A stretch of 64,000 nucleotides of DNA from Rhodeus uyekii (Eukaryota; Chordata; Actinopteri; Cypriniformes; Acheilognathidae): NCBI GenBank assembly GCA_037043235.1, contig JAWRVZ010000141.1, positions 124,001 through 188,000 on the forward strand, read 5' to 3'. Position numbers and translations under genes: made by a program. The notes beneath the pieces were generated by a model. It was not told the DNA's origin. It saw only the letters and a list, made by a program, of their open reading frames with translations, and did no database searches. Positions 50,401 to 61,605 of this stretch are shown one piece after another. Positions within the stretch are counted from its first letter, which is position 1. Each line of letters starts with the position of its first letter.

Positions 50401-53400
50401 TGGTAAAATGTTGTTACTCAACACATTAAAATCACACCACCATCATAACAACATGACTTGTTTATATTTATTAATAATCATATATTATTTCTTTGTGAAT
50501 TTAGCCTATGTCTGCCATCCAGCAGCTTTCTCTCCGGTCTCACTGAATTACGACAGCATCACAATCTCATTATGCTTAGTGATGTTAATATTCCCCTTAA
50601 TTGCACTTCTGCAAAGGACTTCATGTCTACACTCGATTATTTTGATTGAGCACACCACATTGATTTTCCTTTGACTTAATCTGCTCTGTTGGCATTGATA
50701 ATGTTTTCTCCAAGGCCTAGAAATTGTCATATCAGATCATAAACTATCTAGCTTTTCTCTCCTTCTTGTAAAACCTAATATCTACAAGATCGTACCGAAA
50801 CTTGAAAAACAAACTCGTCCTCATCAATCTCTCTCGTCCTAGTCAGATCCTCTCATTATGTAATGAAGCTAATTGTCTTGGAGGTTAGGTAAAGATAAAG
50901 GTAGGCAACTTGATTCTATAAGAAAACTCATCTTCTTGTGTTCATTTAGCAGTATAAAAAAGGTGCTCAACAGTGCGCACTATGTACCTTTCCATTGTCA
51001 TTAAAAAAAAAGTAAAGTGTAAACCCAGGACCATATTCTCTGAGATCAACAAACTTGTAAAACCACCATCTTGTGCTTCAGCCGGCCTATGTGGGAAATT
51101 TTTTTTTTTTTTTACAAAATCTAGCATTATCTCCTCCAACAGATGTATATCTTCCAGTGCCCTCCATCCACTCTCAAACCTTTTACCCACCAATGCATCT
51201 GTGGTTAAACAGCTTATTAAATCAAACTCTGCTGTCAGCTTGATCCTATACCAACACACCTGCTCAAAATCTCCCTGCCTTCTCTCATTATACTCATTAC
51301 CCACATGATAAATAGATCCCTCTTGACTGGTTATGTTCCACCTGGACTAAAAATAGCTGCCGTCACCCCGGGACTCAACCAACCTGGCCTTGACAATACA
51401 GTCTTCAATAACTTCAGACCAATAATCAAGCCTTCACTTTTTGTCTAAAGTCTTAAAAAAGGTGTTCGCTGCATGACTATAGTCCCATTTGGACAAAAAT
51501 AACCTGCATGAGCCATTTCAGTCTGGCTTTTGTCCTCTCAACAGTACAGACTGCTCTTCTTTCATTCATGCGGACCGAGTTACGGTCCATCCCTCATCTA
51601 CTACTTGCATTCTTGGGGTAATATTTGATTTAAATCATGCTTTAAACCACACATAAATCAGCTTAAGTCCCCCCCCCCCCCCCATCTCCGTAATCGCACA
51701 TGTATACCTTCATTAAATCTCAAATTTTAGATGAAAACTACTTTTTTTATCCTTAGTGTGGAAGATGACAAATTTCACACGGTTCCTTGCTCAACAAAAA
51801 AAAAAGCATGCATGGTTAATGACAGTAAATAATGCATTCATAGTTTTAACAAAAATGGATCATGGTAATAATATTTTCAGCCAACAATCCTAGTAACTAA
51901 AATACAATGTGGCATTTGCCACCATAGTGCCCATTTACACTAAGTGCAAATAGCCTGCCCTGTTGGCAGAGGCTATTTACACCAATCCGCACCAATCGAT
52001 GTCTGGTTGGGCCAGACAATAATACAAAATTGTCTTTGATTCATTAGCAGTAATGGCAAGGGAGTAAGACAGATACTTTTCACGAGTTCGAATTTGTCTT
52101 TTGAATCCGAATCCATAAATAGCATCTATCGCTAAGAAAAGAGGCCATTTTCACTTAATCCAAATAGTCGTAGCCATTTAAAAACATAAATAAAAAGACA
52201 AAGATTTTAAAATCTTAAAAAGCACTGTGGTTGTAGATCATATTAGTTACAAATTAATTTTTTACAAACTTTGGTTACCAAGATACATTTTTCTAAAGAA
52301 CATCTTGAAAAGTCAAAATTTCACAGTAACTCACTGTCATTCAGGTCTTTTTGCTGGCTTTGGACCTTTGACTCATGATTAATGGATGCGATCCCTGTCT
52401 AGAGTCCCCCTTTTCTTCATCTGAAGAGAATGACGGCGGCACTTGAGCTTGTGGAATGAAATTTAAAGACGGTGAAGCCTCAGGGGTGCAGAGCTATCTG
52501 TTAACCCTCCGTGCAACCAACAGAGAGTTGCCATCCTCTCTTTTATAAACACAGGAGCTGCCCTAAAAAACTAAGGTGTGCTTGTTCTAGTGGAGCAGAT
52601 CACATCCATGATTGATTCAGAAGGTGTGGCCTGCGCTTTCTGAGCGATACTGTGCTTTAAAGAGCTAGATTGTCTGGTTTTACTGTCATCTTTTCAGTCA
52701 ACAATGTAGTTGTCTCGTATGTCAACACAGATCTGATTGTTTGGCCTGCAATGCGTCACTGGAGGATTCGTTCACATTTTAGGAAGTTTAAAAAAGCAGG
52801 ACTCTTGAGGATAGAACGCTCACTATCATTCTTTTTCATTTAATTATATTCTTTTGTGTTTGACAGAAAAATTTGCCGCATAAGGGTTTGCAATAAAATG
52901 AAGGGTTGCTAAAAAATAAAAATACCGCCATTTGTTTGCATAAATTTTACTTTTTCCATCAGTAAATAAACAGATAAACAAGAAAATAAATGAAAAAGTC
53001 ACCAGTCTTCCAAAAGAATTAGATAGTGATCAAATTACTCTTTGTTTTTTCCAATGCAAAATACAGCTATTTTTGGCACAGAACTGACATTTGTGGGAAA
53101 TAAGGAAATTAAGAGAGTGTAAACAAGCAAGGAAAATGAAAAAGAGTAAACAGATAATCAAGAAGCCAACATTACCATTCGTCAGACGCAGCCAGTGAAG
53201 CGCAGTGTGATTGGCCAGAGAAAGAGCAAGCAGACGTCTCACCTTTTCCCCGAGTGCAAGGCCCTCTGATGTGCACAAAAGGGTTTTGGATTGAAGAAGA
53301 ACAAGGGAAGGAATGTAGTATGGAAGGGTGAGAAAAGAAATGCAAGGTGCAGAGAAGAAAAAAAAAAGGGGGTGGCAAAGAGAGCAAGAGAATAATTAGA

Positions 53401-54842
53401 AAGAACAATCACGGAAACACTTGAGAAAACACTTAGAGAAGAACGCTGACAGGTCCAAGACCTTCTTGGCGAGCACATTAGGAGGCTTTTAGTGAAAGCC
53501 GCACAGAATGATACACATTAGTCTTTTCATTTACTTGGAAAATTCCCAAACCACTGATAGCTGACTGTTTGAAATGGATTCAATGAAGACATCTGTTCTC
53601 TGAGAGTCCCAAATAAAAGAGACAAGCCGTCTCACCTCATTCCGATCTGCAATGTCATAGGCATTAACTGGAATGACGACAACAGGACACTTTTGAACGG
53701 ACACCCAACCTCAAACAGCAACTGTCTCTCTACCACACCCTGGAGAACTACGCCGTTATATATACACACCTTTGTTTAACACCGATTAGCTGTAGTAATC
53801 ATCATTAACGAGGTTGGTCCATGCAATCCAAACGCTCGCCAATCATACATGGTTTATACTTTGAAACATGTAGTCTAACGTTAGCCACTTTGCTCTCTCT
53901 GACGTAAACCTAGATGTGTGTTAATATTATCCAAATGTGTATTTCTTTATATAGGACTATACTGTGACGAATCAGCATCATCAACTAACACGGACTCAGA
54001 AAACACTAGAATCAATAAATCATAAAACATTCAGATAATCTTCTGTCCGTTTTTTTGTTGTTGCTCATTTGCATATTAGACATTAGTAGTACCAAAAAGT
54101 AAAACATTTGCCTATGCAAAACTGGAAAATATACTAAATCTACACACAAAAACGCACAGCAGGATCTTGCTGTTAAAAGCGTTTTTACTGCAACATACTA
54201 CGAGCTACATTTTTCAAACGCTCCAACGGCAGACAGAGGAGGAATGAGAGAAAAGTGCTCGCTTAGCAAAACACAAGCCAAACTTCATGCCCTGGCAAGG
54301 CCGTGTAACAAAGGGTTTACATTCCAGAATTTACAAAAGGGAGTACACCATGTGATTTAAAGAAGAGAGAGAGAATACAAAACATAGCTTTAAGAGAAAC
54401 TCATCATTACTGGTAACAAACGATAACGGCTGCGTCAAGATAGTTTACTTAACTGACAAGAGCCGTTAAATAAAGCCGAGCAGCCGTTTGCCTCGCTTTA
54501 TACAAGCAATTACTTCCAATAAAATGACATTTACAAACAAAGCTCTTGGAGCGATTTGTTAATTCCGTCGTCTTTTAAGTTTTCAAGAGAGCAATGTTTG
54601 TAGCCACATTATACACTTGCATCCAAACAGATATAAAGATTTTTCCAAGATGTAAATAAAGATTATAGGAGTAGGTTTGAAAAGAAAATACTTAATCTTA
54701 CATTAAGTAAGTATTTGTGAAATTGTTTCAAAGGAAATCCTACACTGATAACATTTTTTCCCCAGTGCGTTTCAATAAACAAGTACAGCTATTTAACCTC
54801 TGACTCAATAATACCATCACACTGCACCACAGGCCTTTCAAC

Positions 54843-54891
<49 letters not shown>

Positions 54892-57057
54892 CAGATTCCA
54901 TGAGCTAAAAGGTCACAGATTTTATTGCACCGGTTGAAAGACAAACCTGATTGATGACGTAGATGCCGTAGTCCAGTTGCTGGCGCTGTAGGATGGGGTG
55001 CAGATAATACAGCCAGTACTTCAGGTGCTCGTCACGGTTCCTGAAAGGGATTATCATGGCCACCTTCTGCTGGGCGATGCAGTCTGTGGGTTTAAACCGC
55101 CCGCCGGGCATCAACGCAGGGTTCTGTGACCGTATAATGTCGAGGGTGACCACGTCAGAGAACTCAACCCGGAGAGGACCCACTAGAAGAACCGAGACAT
55201 GCTTTATTACAGAGACATAAATCTCTTCTTTTTTTTAAAGCAATATTGGGACTGGGTGACTTTAACCATTAAAAACCAAGCACTACTTTGTGTCTCCTTA
55301 GAAAACCCACTCTTATTCGTCGCACTATGGTTGTATCCGATAACATTATCATACTGCCGTTGCTACGAGCAGCAGTGCCTGACAAAAGAAAAAAATTACC
55401 AGGACAAAAAAGTCAAACAAAAAGCTTGTCTGACTAGTTTTCCATTACGACACGTGGCTTCAGGGAAGTCATTTAATCAGCATCAGTAGATAATGCCAAA
55501 ACTACCAAGTAACACGTATGCAAGAGACAAGAAATTGCTGTATTGTCAATAAAACAATTACGCAGAGGGGTAAATGTTAACATCCAGAGACTCGACAGCT
55601 GTAAAAACATGCTTTGTTTTTTGAATCTGGACTGAAGGGAACACAAAGTGGCAGGTCATATTATTTATAACAAACACAAATTGCTCAGAAATAATAAACT
55701 GCGTTGATGACAATAACAACACACTTGCAAAGTGGAACCGTGTGTGTGGACTCCTTATGTTTTCAAAAAGAAATTTACATTTATGCATTTGGCAGATGCT
55801 TTTCTCCGAAGCGACTTGCATGGCATTTAAGGAATTGACATTCTAATCAGTTCTTGATTTCCCTGGGAATCGAACCCATGACCTTGATGTTGCAAGCACC
55901 ACGCTCTATTGTTTGAGCTAGAGGAAAGCTGTATGTAGGAAAGCTTGGCTGTAAAGAAATAAGTGAATTTATAACTTTAAAATGTCTACGCTTTCACTGT
56001 TCTTTAGTCCCTCCATTTTCCTTATACAACAATGTCTGAAACTTTGCATTATGAGCACTTTTTTGCACTTGTTGTAAGTCGCATTGGATAAAAGCATCTG
56101 CTAAATAAAAATATGTAAATTAAATTTAATGAAAATTTAAACCCAAAACAAAAGGGTAGAAAAAAAGAAAACTAAGCTAATTTTTGACAATTAAAAATTA
56201 AATTAAACCAGTTAAAGTAAAACAATTTATCGTCCTTTACATAGGCTTCATTTTCAAACATCTTTCCTTTTGTGACAAATGTTAAGTTTATATTTAAACC
56301 CAAACCAAAAGGGGGACAAATTGGACAATTAAGCTAATTTTTGACAATTAAACCAGTTGAAGTAAAACAATTTATCGTCCTTTACATATGCTTCGTAGAC
56401 TTTTTGAAATTAAACTCTTTTGCTTAATGCTTCTTTGCAGTATCTTTTGATCAAATAAAAAGATATTTAATATAGGAAATCTTTACGGTCACTTTTGACC
56501 ATAATTTAAATATTAAGAAACAAAATTTGATTTTAAAAGCGATAATGAGAAATATTCCTTAAGCAGCAAATGATTTCAATGATTGACAATGATTTCTGAA
56601 GGATCATGTGACACTGAAGACTGAAGTAACAATACTGGAAATTCAGCTTTACCATGTTTTTTTTGGTTGAGCATGTATATTCTACATTTAAAAAAAGCAA
56701 GTATATACACATACAAATATACATTGTCATCATATACACACACATCTATACATACATATGTGTGTGTGTGTGTAACAGAAACTCACCCAAGCTAGGTGGA
56801 TTATCAGGGCATGTTTCCAGCTTTTTCTCAGTTTCTGTGACATTAGTCTCAGTTGCAGGTTTGATGTCCTCTGTAGTGAGTTTCTGTTCGGCTAGTTTCC
56901 TGATCTGGGGGGTTTGCTGATTTTGTACGAAGGATTGCCTTGAATCTGAATTTCTCATATAATATATGACAGTCACAGAGATGTGCAGAAAACACAGCAC
57001 CACCACCAGAGTGCAAGTCCTGTGCAAAAGACTGAAATTCACAGTCGATTCCGGCAT
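41489..57057 (-). CDS. b4galt1: b4galt1, beta-1,4-galactosyltransferase 1
   Basis: The six coding exons are 56787-57057, 54947-55182, 48292-48479, 44269-44391, 42273-42377 and 41489-41618 (1053 nt, 350 aa), all with AG/GT borders and matching phases. It is a Golgi type II membrane enzyme moving galactose from UDP-Gal to terminal GlcNAc. A 14-residue cytosolic tail precedes a signal-anchor (about 15-33, CTLVVVLCFLHISVTVIYY). A variable stem follows with an N-glycosylation site NVT. The catalytic domain shows AMIIPFRNRDEHLKYWLYYL-type sequence (here VAMIIPFRNR), FNRAKLLNVG, the metal-binding DVD (201-203), WGWGGEDDD (261-269) and the M-I-R-H metal site in exon 5. Paralogue choice (B4GALT1 over B4GALT2) rests on the N-terminus and the overall match as recalled. 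Introns are repeat-rich. A noncoding upstream exon is likely, because a splice acceptor lies at 57093-57094. Confidence 0.95.
41749..42227. mobile_element. MITE with ACCCGCAC subterminal repeats, copy 2 (inverted), in b4galt1 intron 5
   Basis: It starts TACCGTATTTTCCTGCATAT and ends in TATGTGGGAAAATATGGTA. Both ends carry repeats of GGGTGCGGGTTATA. The core (AAGCACTGTATACCGAGCCT) is the reverse complement of the copy 1 core (AGGCTCGGTACACAGTGCTT), so the two copies are in opposite orientation. It is slightly longer than copy 1. Confidence 0.75.
42523..42797. mobile_element. Hairpin MITE (GATAGTTCACCC type) with a near-perfect central stem
   Basis: It begins AAATGGATAGTTCACCCTAA followed by TTCCAAACCTGTATGAATTT, as in Angel-type elements. 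Its centre holds arms 42611-42662 and 42704-42755, 52 bases each, complementary except for one position, around a 41-base A-rich loop. The outer right part has decayed (ends near GATCACTTTAAA). It lies in b4galt1 intron 4. Confidence 0.7.
43270..43665. repeat. Copy of the same dispersed family in b4galt1 intron 4
   Basis: It carries GAGTCACATGATCCTTCAGA, AATAGCATTTATTTGAA and a distal ACAAACGTTTGAATGGTAGT, one of the more complete copies. Confidence 0.6.
47285..47645. repeat. Copy of the same dispersed family in b4galt1 intron 3
   Basis: It carries CTTCAGTCACATGATCCTTC, TTTTGATGAATAGAAGGC and AACAGCATTTATTTGAAATA. Confidence 0.6.
47785..47923. mobile_element. Short GATAGTTC MITE in b4galt1 intron 3
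   Basis: The left AAAGGGATAGTTC and the right GAACTATCACTTT are terminal inverted repeats 139 bp apart, with degenerate TCATCATTTGTGTTCAGAAG and GAGGGTGAATAATTAATGAG inside. Confidence 0.6.
48249..48279. repeat. (CAA)n microsatellite
   Basis: About ten CAA units immediately beside the exon 3 donor of b4galt1. The transcript strand reads (TTG)n just after the splice site. Confidence 0.85.
48739..48763. repeat. Poly(A) run, 25 bases
   Basis: Twenty-five A on the plus strand in b4galt1 intron 2. No retrocopy is visible next to it. Confidence 0.9.
49419..49929 (-). other. Candidate small nested gene in b4galt1 intron 2 (unconfirmed)
   Basis: Three minus-strand segments have good splice borders. 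Segment 1 starts at ATG 49927-49929 and ends at donor G|GTAAGTC (after 49884). Segment 2 is 49681-49712 (TTTGTTTCAG acceptor, GTAAGTG donor). Segment 3 begins 49543 (TTTAG acceptor). Joining 1 to 3 keeps one frame to TGA at 49419-49421: 56 aa beginning MEHEETDKGLFVWING and containing a basic RKRWGRLRLPTLRKK. Including the 32-base segment 2 breaks that frame but opens another, from an ATG at the end of segment 1 to a stop at 49459-49461 (38 aa). Minus-strand AATAAA hexamers follow at 49205-49219 and near 49288. I recognise no family. It could be cryptic exons of b4galt1 or chance. Confidence 0.3.
50330..51645 (+). mobile_element. Decayed L2/CR1-like LINE fragment, antisense in b4galt1 intron 2
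   Basis: The endonuclease end is readable as DFMSTLDYFD near 50615-50650 and ISDHKL near 50735. Reverse-transcriptase pieces follow: NFRPIIKPSLF near 51415 and NNLHEPFQSGFCPLNST near 51500-51550. LGVIFDLNH near 51613 is normally well downstream, so the catalytic middle is deleted. Stops and frame shifts occur throughout. Clade assignment is by resemblance to fish L2/CR1 open reading frame 2. Confidence 0.7.
51669..51683. repeat. Poly(C) run, 15 bases
   Basis: Fifteen C directly after the LINE fragment. Confidence 0.9.
51684..54840. other. b4galt1 intron 2 remainder, no gene seen
   Basis: AT-rich sequence without supported exons. The purine-rich stretch 53280-53420 yields long spurious open frames on the minus strand. 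A 23-codon minus-strand frame ending at a GTGAGA donor (53636-53708) is noted as rejected. Confidence 0.35.
54844..54890. repeat. (TG)n microsatellite beside b4galt1 exon 2
   Basis: About 20 TG units followed by CGCGCGC, roughly 55 bases downstream of the exon 2 donor in transcript sense (CA repeat), a position where CA repeats can affect splicing. Confidence 0.9.
55773..55930 (-). mobile_element. tRNA-derived SINE copy in b4galt1 intron 1
   Basis: In reverse complement: AGCTTTCCTCTAGCTCAAAC, B-box GGTTCGATTCCC, tail AAGTCGCTTCGGAGAAAAGC then CAAATGCATAAATG. Same orientation as the gene. A separate SINE tail (GTCGCATTGGATAAAAGCAT) lies on the plus strand at 56077-56118. Confidence 0.8.
56134..56395 (+). 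repeat. Tandem direct duplication, about 110-bp units
   Basis: Unit 1 (56134-56250) and unit 2 (56291-56395) share ATTTAAACCCAAA, AAGCTAATTTTTGACAATTA and CAATTTATCGTCCTTTACAT then ATRGGCTTC-like ends, separated by about 40 bases. Small indels and substitutions date it as old. Confidence 0.75.
56425..56655. repeat. Copy of the same dispersed family in b4galt1 intron 1
   Basis: It reads GATTTCTGAAGGATCATGTG then ACACTGAAGACTGAAGTAAC, opposite in orientation to the 47285 copy. Confidence 0.6.
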
Positions 57058-57091
57058 TGTAGAAATCCTTCGATATGCTTTAAAACATATA

Positions 57092-57800
57092 TCTGAGAAA
57101 AAGAGGAAGAAACAAAAAGCTATTTACAAGCTAACCCAGTCACTTCCTATGCATTTCAAAACTCCAGGGGTTTCGTGGAACATTTAATTATTTACGTACT
57201 ACATGTAAAGTTAAACCCCCTCTATCACACTGTTTTAATTATTTAATACAATGTGAAATAATATAGATTTATATTTACATAAGCGAGTGCACCGAATCTT
57301 CAATAATTCAACAGCTTAACCCAGCTCTCCGCGACGTAACACGCGACACACTACATTTGGCTTATTTCCTTGAATTAAAACTATAACTTTATTCCAAGAA
57401 AAACTATCCAAAATACGAAGTTTGAACTTCAGACCCGATCATGTTCAAACGTGTATGAGCGAGAGAGAGAAAAAGAAGTCCGTTGTAAAGTTTTAGGAGT
57501 CACTTGACGTCACGAAGACAAAACTCCCTTTCAAACCCAAATAAAGTTAAACGTAAGGCAACGGCATCTTCTTAACGAGTCACAGGAGCTCCAGGTTCCC
57601 TGTGTTTTATATAATTAATCTCTGAGCCAGCGCAATAACTTCGCAAGTGAGATTTCCGGGAGAGACGCCGAGCCAGTCCGCGTCGACTCGACTCGGTACA
57701 GTAACGGCTTGAGTTTTTTGGTCGGTTGATAAGCGCTGGGGAAGAAGCTGCTCGATCAGATCTCTATAGACTCTGCTGGAGGATCTGCTGTGGATTATGA
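57092..57800 (-). promoter_or_regulatory. b4galt1 5' noncoding exon and promoter region (approximate)
   Basis: A pyrimidine tract and CAG just upstream of the ATG exon (acceptor AG at 57093-57094) imply a separate 5' noncoding exon. 57300-57800 is richer in CpG than its surroundings. A palindromic CRE, TGACGTCA, is at 57505-57512, and a TATATAAAA-like motif (minus strand) lies at about 57606-57614. The start site is not determined. Confidence 0.4.
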
Positions 57801-57899
57801 TATGTAGATTAGTGAAAGAGCTCGTTGCATCATCAAATCAGCAACAGCAAGAGAAATTCTGCTTCAAAATAAAAGTCTTTCCGGTGCATTTCAGTTTTA

Positions 57900-58022
57900 G
57901 CATTATTTATTTATTTACTTACTTATTTACTCATTTACTAATGTACTCTTATGTATTTATTTATTTATTCATTCCATTCATTCATGTATTTATTTACTTA
58001 TTTACTCCTTCATTTATTTATT

Positions 58023-58077
<55 letters not shown>

Positions 58078-58100
58078 TTGTTTGTTTGTTTGTTTGTTTA
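57900..58100. repeat. Compound microsatellite (TTTA)n-(GTCT)n-(GTTT)n
   Basis: TTTA-type repeats (57903-58025), then about 12 GTCT units (58026-58073) and about 7 GTTT units. It yields artefactual long open frames (poly-VCLS and poly-DRQT). Confidence 0.9.
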
Positions 58101-58440
58101 TTTTGCTTAGCGCATTTAATTCCACCCCCAGCACTTTTATTTTACTCCTCCCATTATAACGCTTTACTTGTGAAACCAGTCGATAGTAATCAATAATTGC
58201 TTGTTTAGTCAAACAGACACATACAAATCTAAGAATTAATGTGACTACTCATACTTTGGTTGTGTTTATCTAACAACAATTGAAATCTACTATTTTATAG
58301 TGTGAATGAATCAACTACTTATTCAAAATATTCTTTCCCACTGCCATTGTTATTTTAGTGTCATTGAGATACTATAATAGGTTTAATAAATATTTAGAAT
58401 TTTCATTTAGGTAAAGTTTTAGTAATTTAGTTGTGTGATT

Positions 58441-58477
58441 TTGCCATTTTTATTATTTTCTTTTAATTTATCCTATT

Positions 58478-58513
<36 letters not shown>

Positions 58514-58584
58514 AATAGGATAAATGAAAAGAAAATAATAAAATACAAATAGGATAAATGAAAAGAAAATAATAAAAATTGCAA
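58441..58584. repeat. AT-rich palindrome with a TA core and one duplicated arm
   Basis: The left arm is 58441-58479. The right arm occurs twice, 58512-58540 (29 bases) and 58546-58584 (39 bases, differing from the left arm at 2 positions). A (TA)n core spans about 58480-58511. The shared motif is CAAATAGGATAAAT. Confidence 0.85.
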
Positions 58585-60648
58585 CATATATAAAACTTAA
58601 AAAATGAATAGTTTTATTTATTTATATTTCTACTTTAGTTTTCATTATTTTATTAGCCTATATCAACTTACAAATAGATTAATAGATTTTTATTTTATTT
58701 TTATTCAAATTACAGGGTAGTTTTCGTTAATAATACTGTCTACTGGTCACGATCAGTACCATGTTTACATGTGATCAAGATGTATAATATGAGAAAGAGA
58801 CATTTTCATTAGACCTTTTGCACATACAGGACCAAATATGGTAGTATTGTATTCTTTCAGCACAATTTCCATTTTTTCTTTGGGAGGCACTGCATCGTCT
58901 TTCACAGGGGCAAACTAACGAAACAGGTTTGGTCATGTGACATAAAAAATGTACAACAAAATAAAACCACAAACTCTTCAAACTTAGAAGCACACAAAAA
59001 TTAAATTGGTCATTAAAATAATGAATGGTAACGACAAATAAATGTTATGCAATGTAAAATATATGCTTAATTATGTGTACATTCGAGATATACTGTTAAA
59101 GTGTATGATTTTTTTCTTTCTTTATTTCATAGATGTTCAGCGTCGTCTTGTGGTCATAAAAGGAATATAACACCAAAAAATGTAAAATAGTAAAAACTTT
59201 CTTCCTGTTTTTCTTGATTGCTAATACTCTATACCTGATTCATTTGGCACAATGCTTTTTTTTAAATATAAAAACATTCTTTCATTTCTCAGAAGAAAGA
59301 CTCATTTCTCAAAACGTTGAACACATTTCACCTGTTTTCACTCACTTACCAATATTCTTAAGGAAACTAAACACAAAATGCCCTCATTTTAACACAGGTT
59401 TAACTATGTTCTCATTCATAAAACACAAACCTATAATAAATTATTAACTACAGTGCATACATTTATCTATTACATTATCTTATTTAATTTCTTACACACT
59501 TAAAGTAGTACTTGACAACCACTCAGTGGAAACATTCTCTCATGACCAAAGTCTGCAAAAATGCAAGCATATAAAGAAAGTAAAAATGCAAGTATATACA
59601 GTGTATTTGTGCACACATGTAGGCCTATGTGTGACAAACTCCAATTCATACTGAACAAATAAAAGATACAAGATAACTCTGTTTTACATTGTATGTGACT
59701 AATCATTTAATGGTTTGTTTAGTTACTATGCAGAAACACAATTTATAGAAGAGTTACAATAGTTTTGAATTAAGTGTTTGCGTTTGCAAGAGATGTGTGA
59801 CAGTTTGCATGTTGTGTGCATGTTTTGCTGTGTTGTGTAGAGGTTTGAGAAATTGAGTCATAGTTTCAGAAATCGTGTGTGCAACCCATTTTTTAAAACT
59901 GTAAATAGCAAAACTGATCAAAATTAGGATAATTATAAATAGGAGCACAGGTAGTATTGTATCCTGTAATGAAATCTGGGTAGATGTGCAGAAGATGCTC
60001 AAAAATCTGTATCTGTATCTGTAAAATCCCTTTACAGCATTATAATAAAAAAAAATTTTTCCCTAAAGCTCACTGTTGTATTTTATTGTATATGTACTCT
60101 TTCATTTATGCTGTATAAAACCATTCCTGATTCTGAATCCCAAGAAGAGTTGTGTGTGTGTGTGTGTGTCTGTGTTTAGTCTTGGATCAATTAGTCTGTG
60201 TATTTATGTGTCCAAAGTTGGATTCTGATGTTTTTGACTAAAATATTCGATTTTGACGTGATAGTTTGAGGTTTGTACAAGTTGCTGTGTACCGGTAGTT
60301 TGATTGTGTTTTACTGTAATGAAAAAACGATGGTAAATAACCTTGATCTTCATCCATAAAAAATAACTTTCAGACCCTCATGATATCATGTGTTTTTCTC
60401 ATGTGACTCCAACATGCATGTCCTCAAACATCCAGAGGGCCCTGGCATCAAGGTCTAACTTTACACTTTATAACCTGTTCTATTGTCTCCGACCTTGGCT
60501 GGCACCTTCCTGACTGTTTATAAGCTCTTATATCTTTGTATAAAAAGACCTTAAATGGGCAAAATAAACATTAAATCAAAAAATCACTTCTCAGACCACG
60601 AAAAGAGTGTCATTTCTGAATGAATAACAAACAAACCGTTGTTATAAC
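58585..60648. other. Gene-free, AT-rich stretch
   Basis: No exon, RNA gene or clear element is recognised. A short (TG)n sits at about 60149-60168. Confidence 0.35.
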
Positions 60649-60804
60649 TGTAACTTTCTCAAACAGTAGAGCGTGGTGCTTGCAACGCCAGGGTCATGGG
60701 TTCAATTCCAAGGGAAAGCAAGAACCGATTAGAATGTCAATGTGTTTCTTGAATGCAATGCAAATCGCTTTGGATAAAAGTGTCTGCCAAATGCATAAAT
60801 GCAA
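60649..60804 (+). mobile_element. tRNA-derived SINE copy
   Basis: TAACTTTCTCAAACAGTAGA head, GGGTTCAATTCC B-box, AAGCAAGAACCGATTAGAAT, and tail ATCGCTTTGGATAAAAGTGT. One of the more complete copies. Confidence 0.8.
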
Positions 60805-61605
60805 ACCCCTGTGAGCATGCTTACTGAAGTGAAATTTAGCTTGTTAAAAGTCATAGCAGAACATTAGTGTCTTGGTAGATCACTTGCTCAGCAGCACAAC
60901 TAAGAATTCCACACCAGGAATGATGCAGACACTCCACACTCAAAGGTTTTATTCAATACACTCTCATATACAGCATATGGGCCATATTTTGACTCTTGAC
61001 CACATTGGGACCATCACAACCTTCAAGAAAGGACTGAAGTTACTTACTTATGCAAGCTATAAAAATGCATCTTTTTCAACACTTCTATTATGTAATTTTA
61101 CATAATGTAAACATCTTTCAGTATTGTTCTCGGAAATAAGAAATTTGATCCAAAAATATTTAACTTTTCAGTCTTTCATGCATACCGTTCTCTGATTAAA
61201 ATGGGACTAAAGGCCGGACAGTCCCATTTGGATGAACTTTTCTTCTACCGGTAAGTTATTATGAAATGCCAAGCGATCGAACCAGGAAAAATGACATATT
61301 TTATTATTGTATCCCAAAGTTCATTAACATTTGTTGTTTTTTTCCGCAAAATGCTATTCCATACATTCTCGACTAAAATAATTGCTTTATTATTGTAATG
61401 TGCTTTGGGAGATTTAAACCAACTTTTCCTGACAGTCATTAGACCCCTTGCAGCTACTTTTATCAAAAATTCATGACTTTAAATATACAATAGGTCAAAT
61501 TTGTCCAAAGCACAAAAGTGTGAACAAAAACAGAAAAACCTTTCCTAGCACTTGAGGTCAGCTGCCTAAAAATATTCCTTTAAAAACAATCGTACTATTC
61601 CTGTA
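60805..61605. other. Gene-free stretch between two SINEs
   Basis: No recognisable feature. 60872-60960 has weak repeat character (TAGATCACTTGCTCAGCAGC). Confidence 0.3.

Noticed and set aside
53280..53480. 78-79 codon minus-strand frames rich in Phe, Leu and Ser
   Set aside because: They are produced by a purine-rich plus-strand tract, with no homology or splice support.
53636..53708. Minus-strand 23-codon open frame ending at a GTGAGA donor, reading KCPVVVIPVNAYDIADRNE
   Set aside because: It looks protein-like, but the upstream acceptor is poor, a stop precedes it directly, and no partner exon is visible. Chance is likelier.
57797..58212. Open frames of 120, 81 and 64 codons with poly-VCLS and poly-DRQT
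   Set aside because: They are translations of the TTTA/GTCT/GTTT microsatellite.
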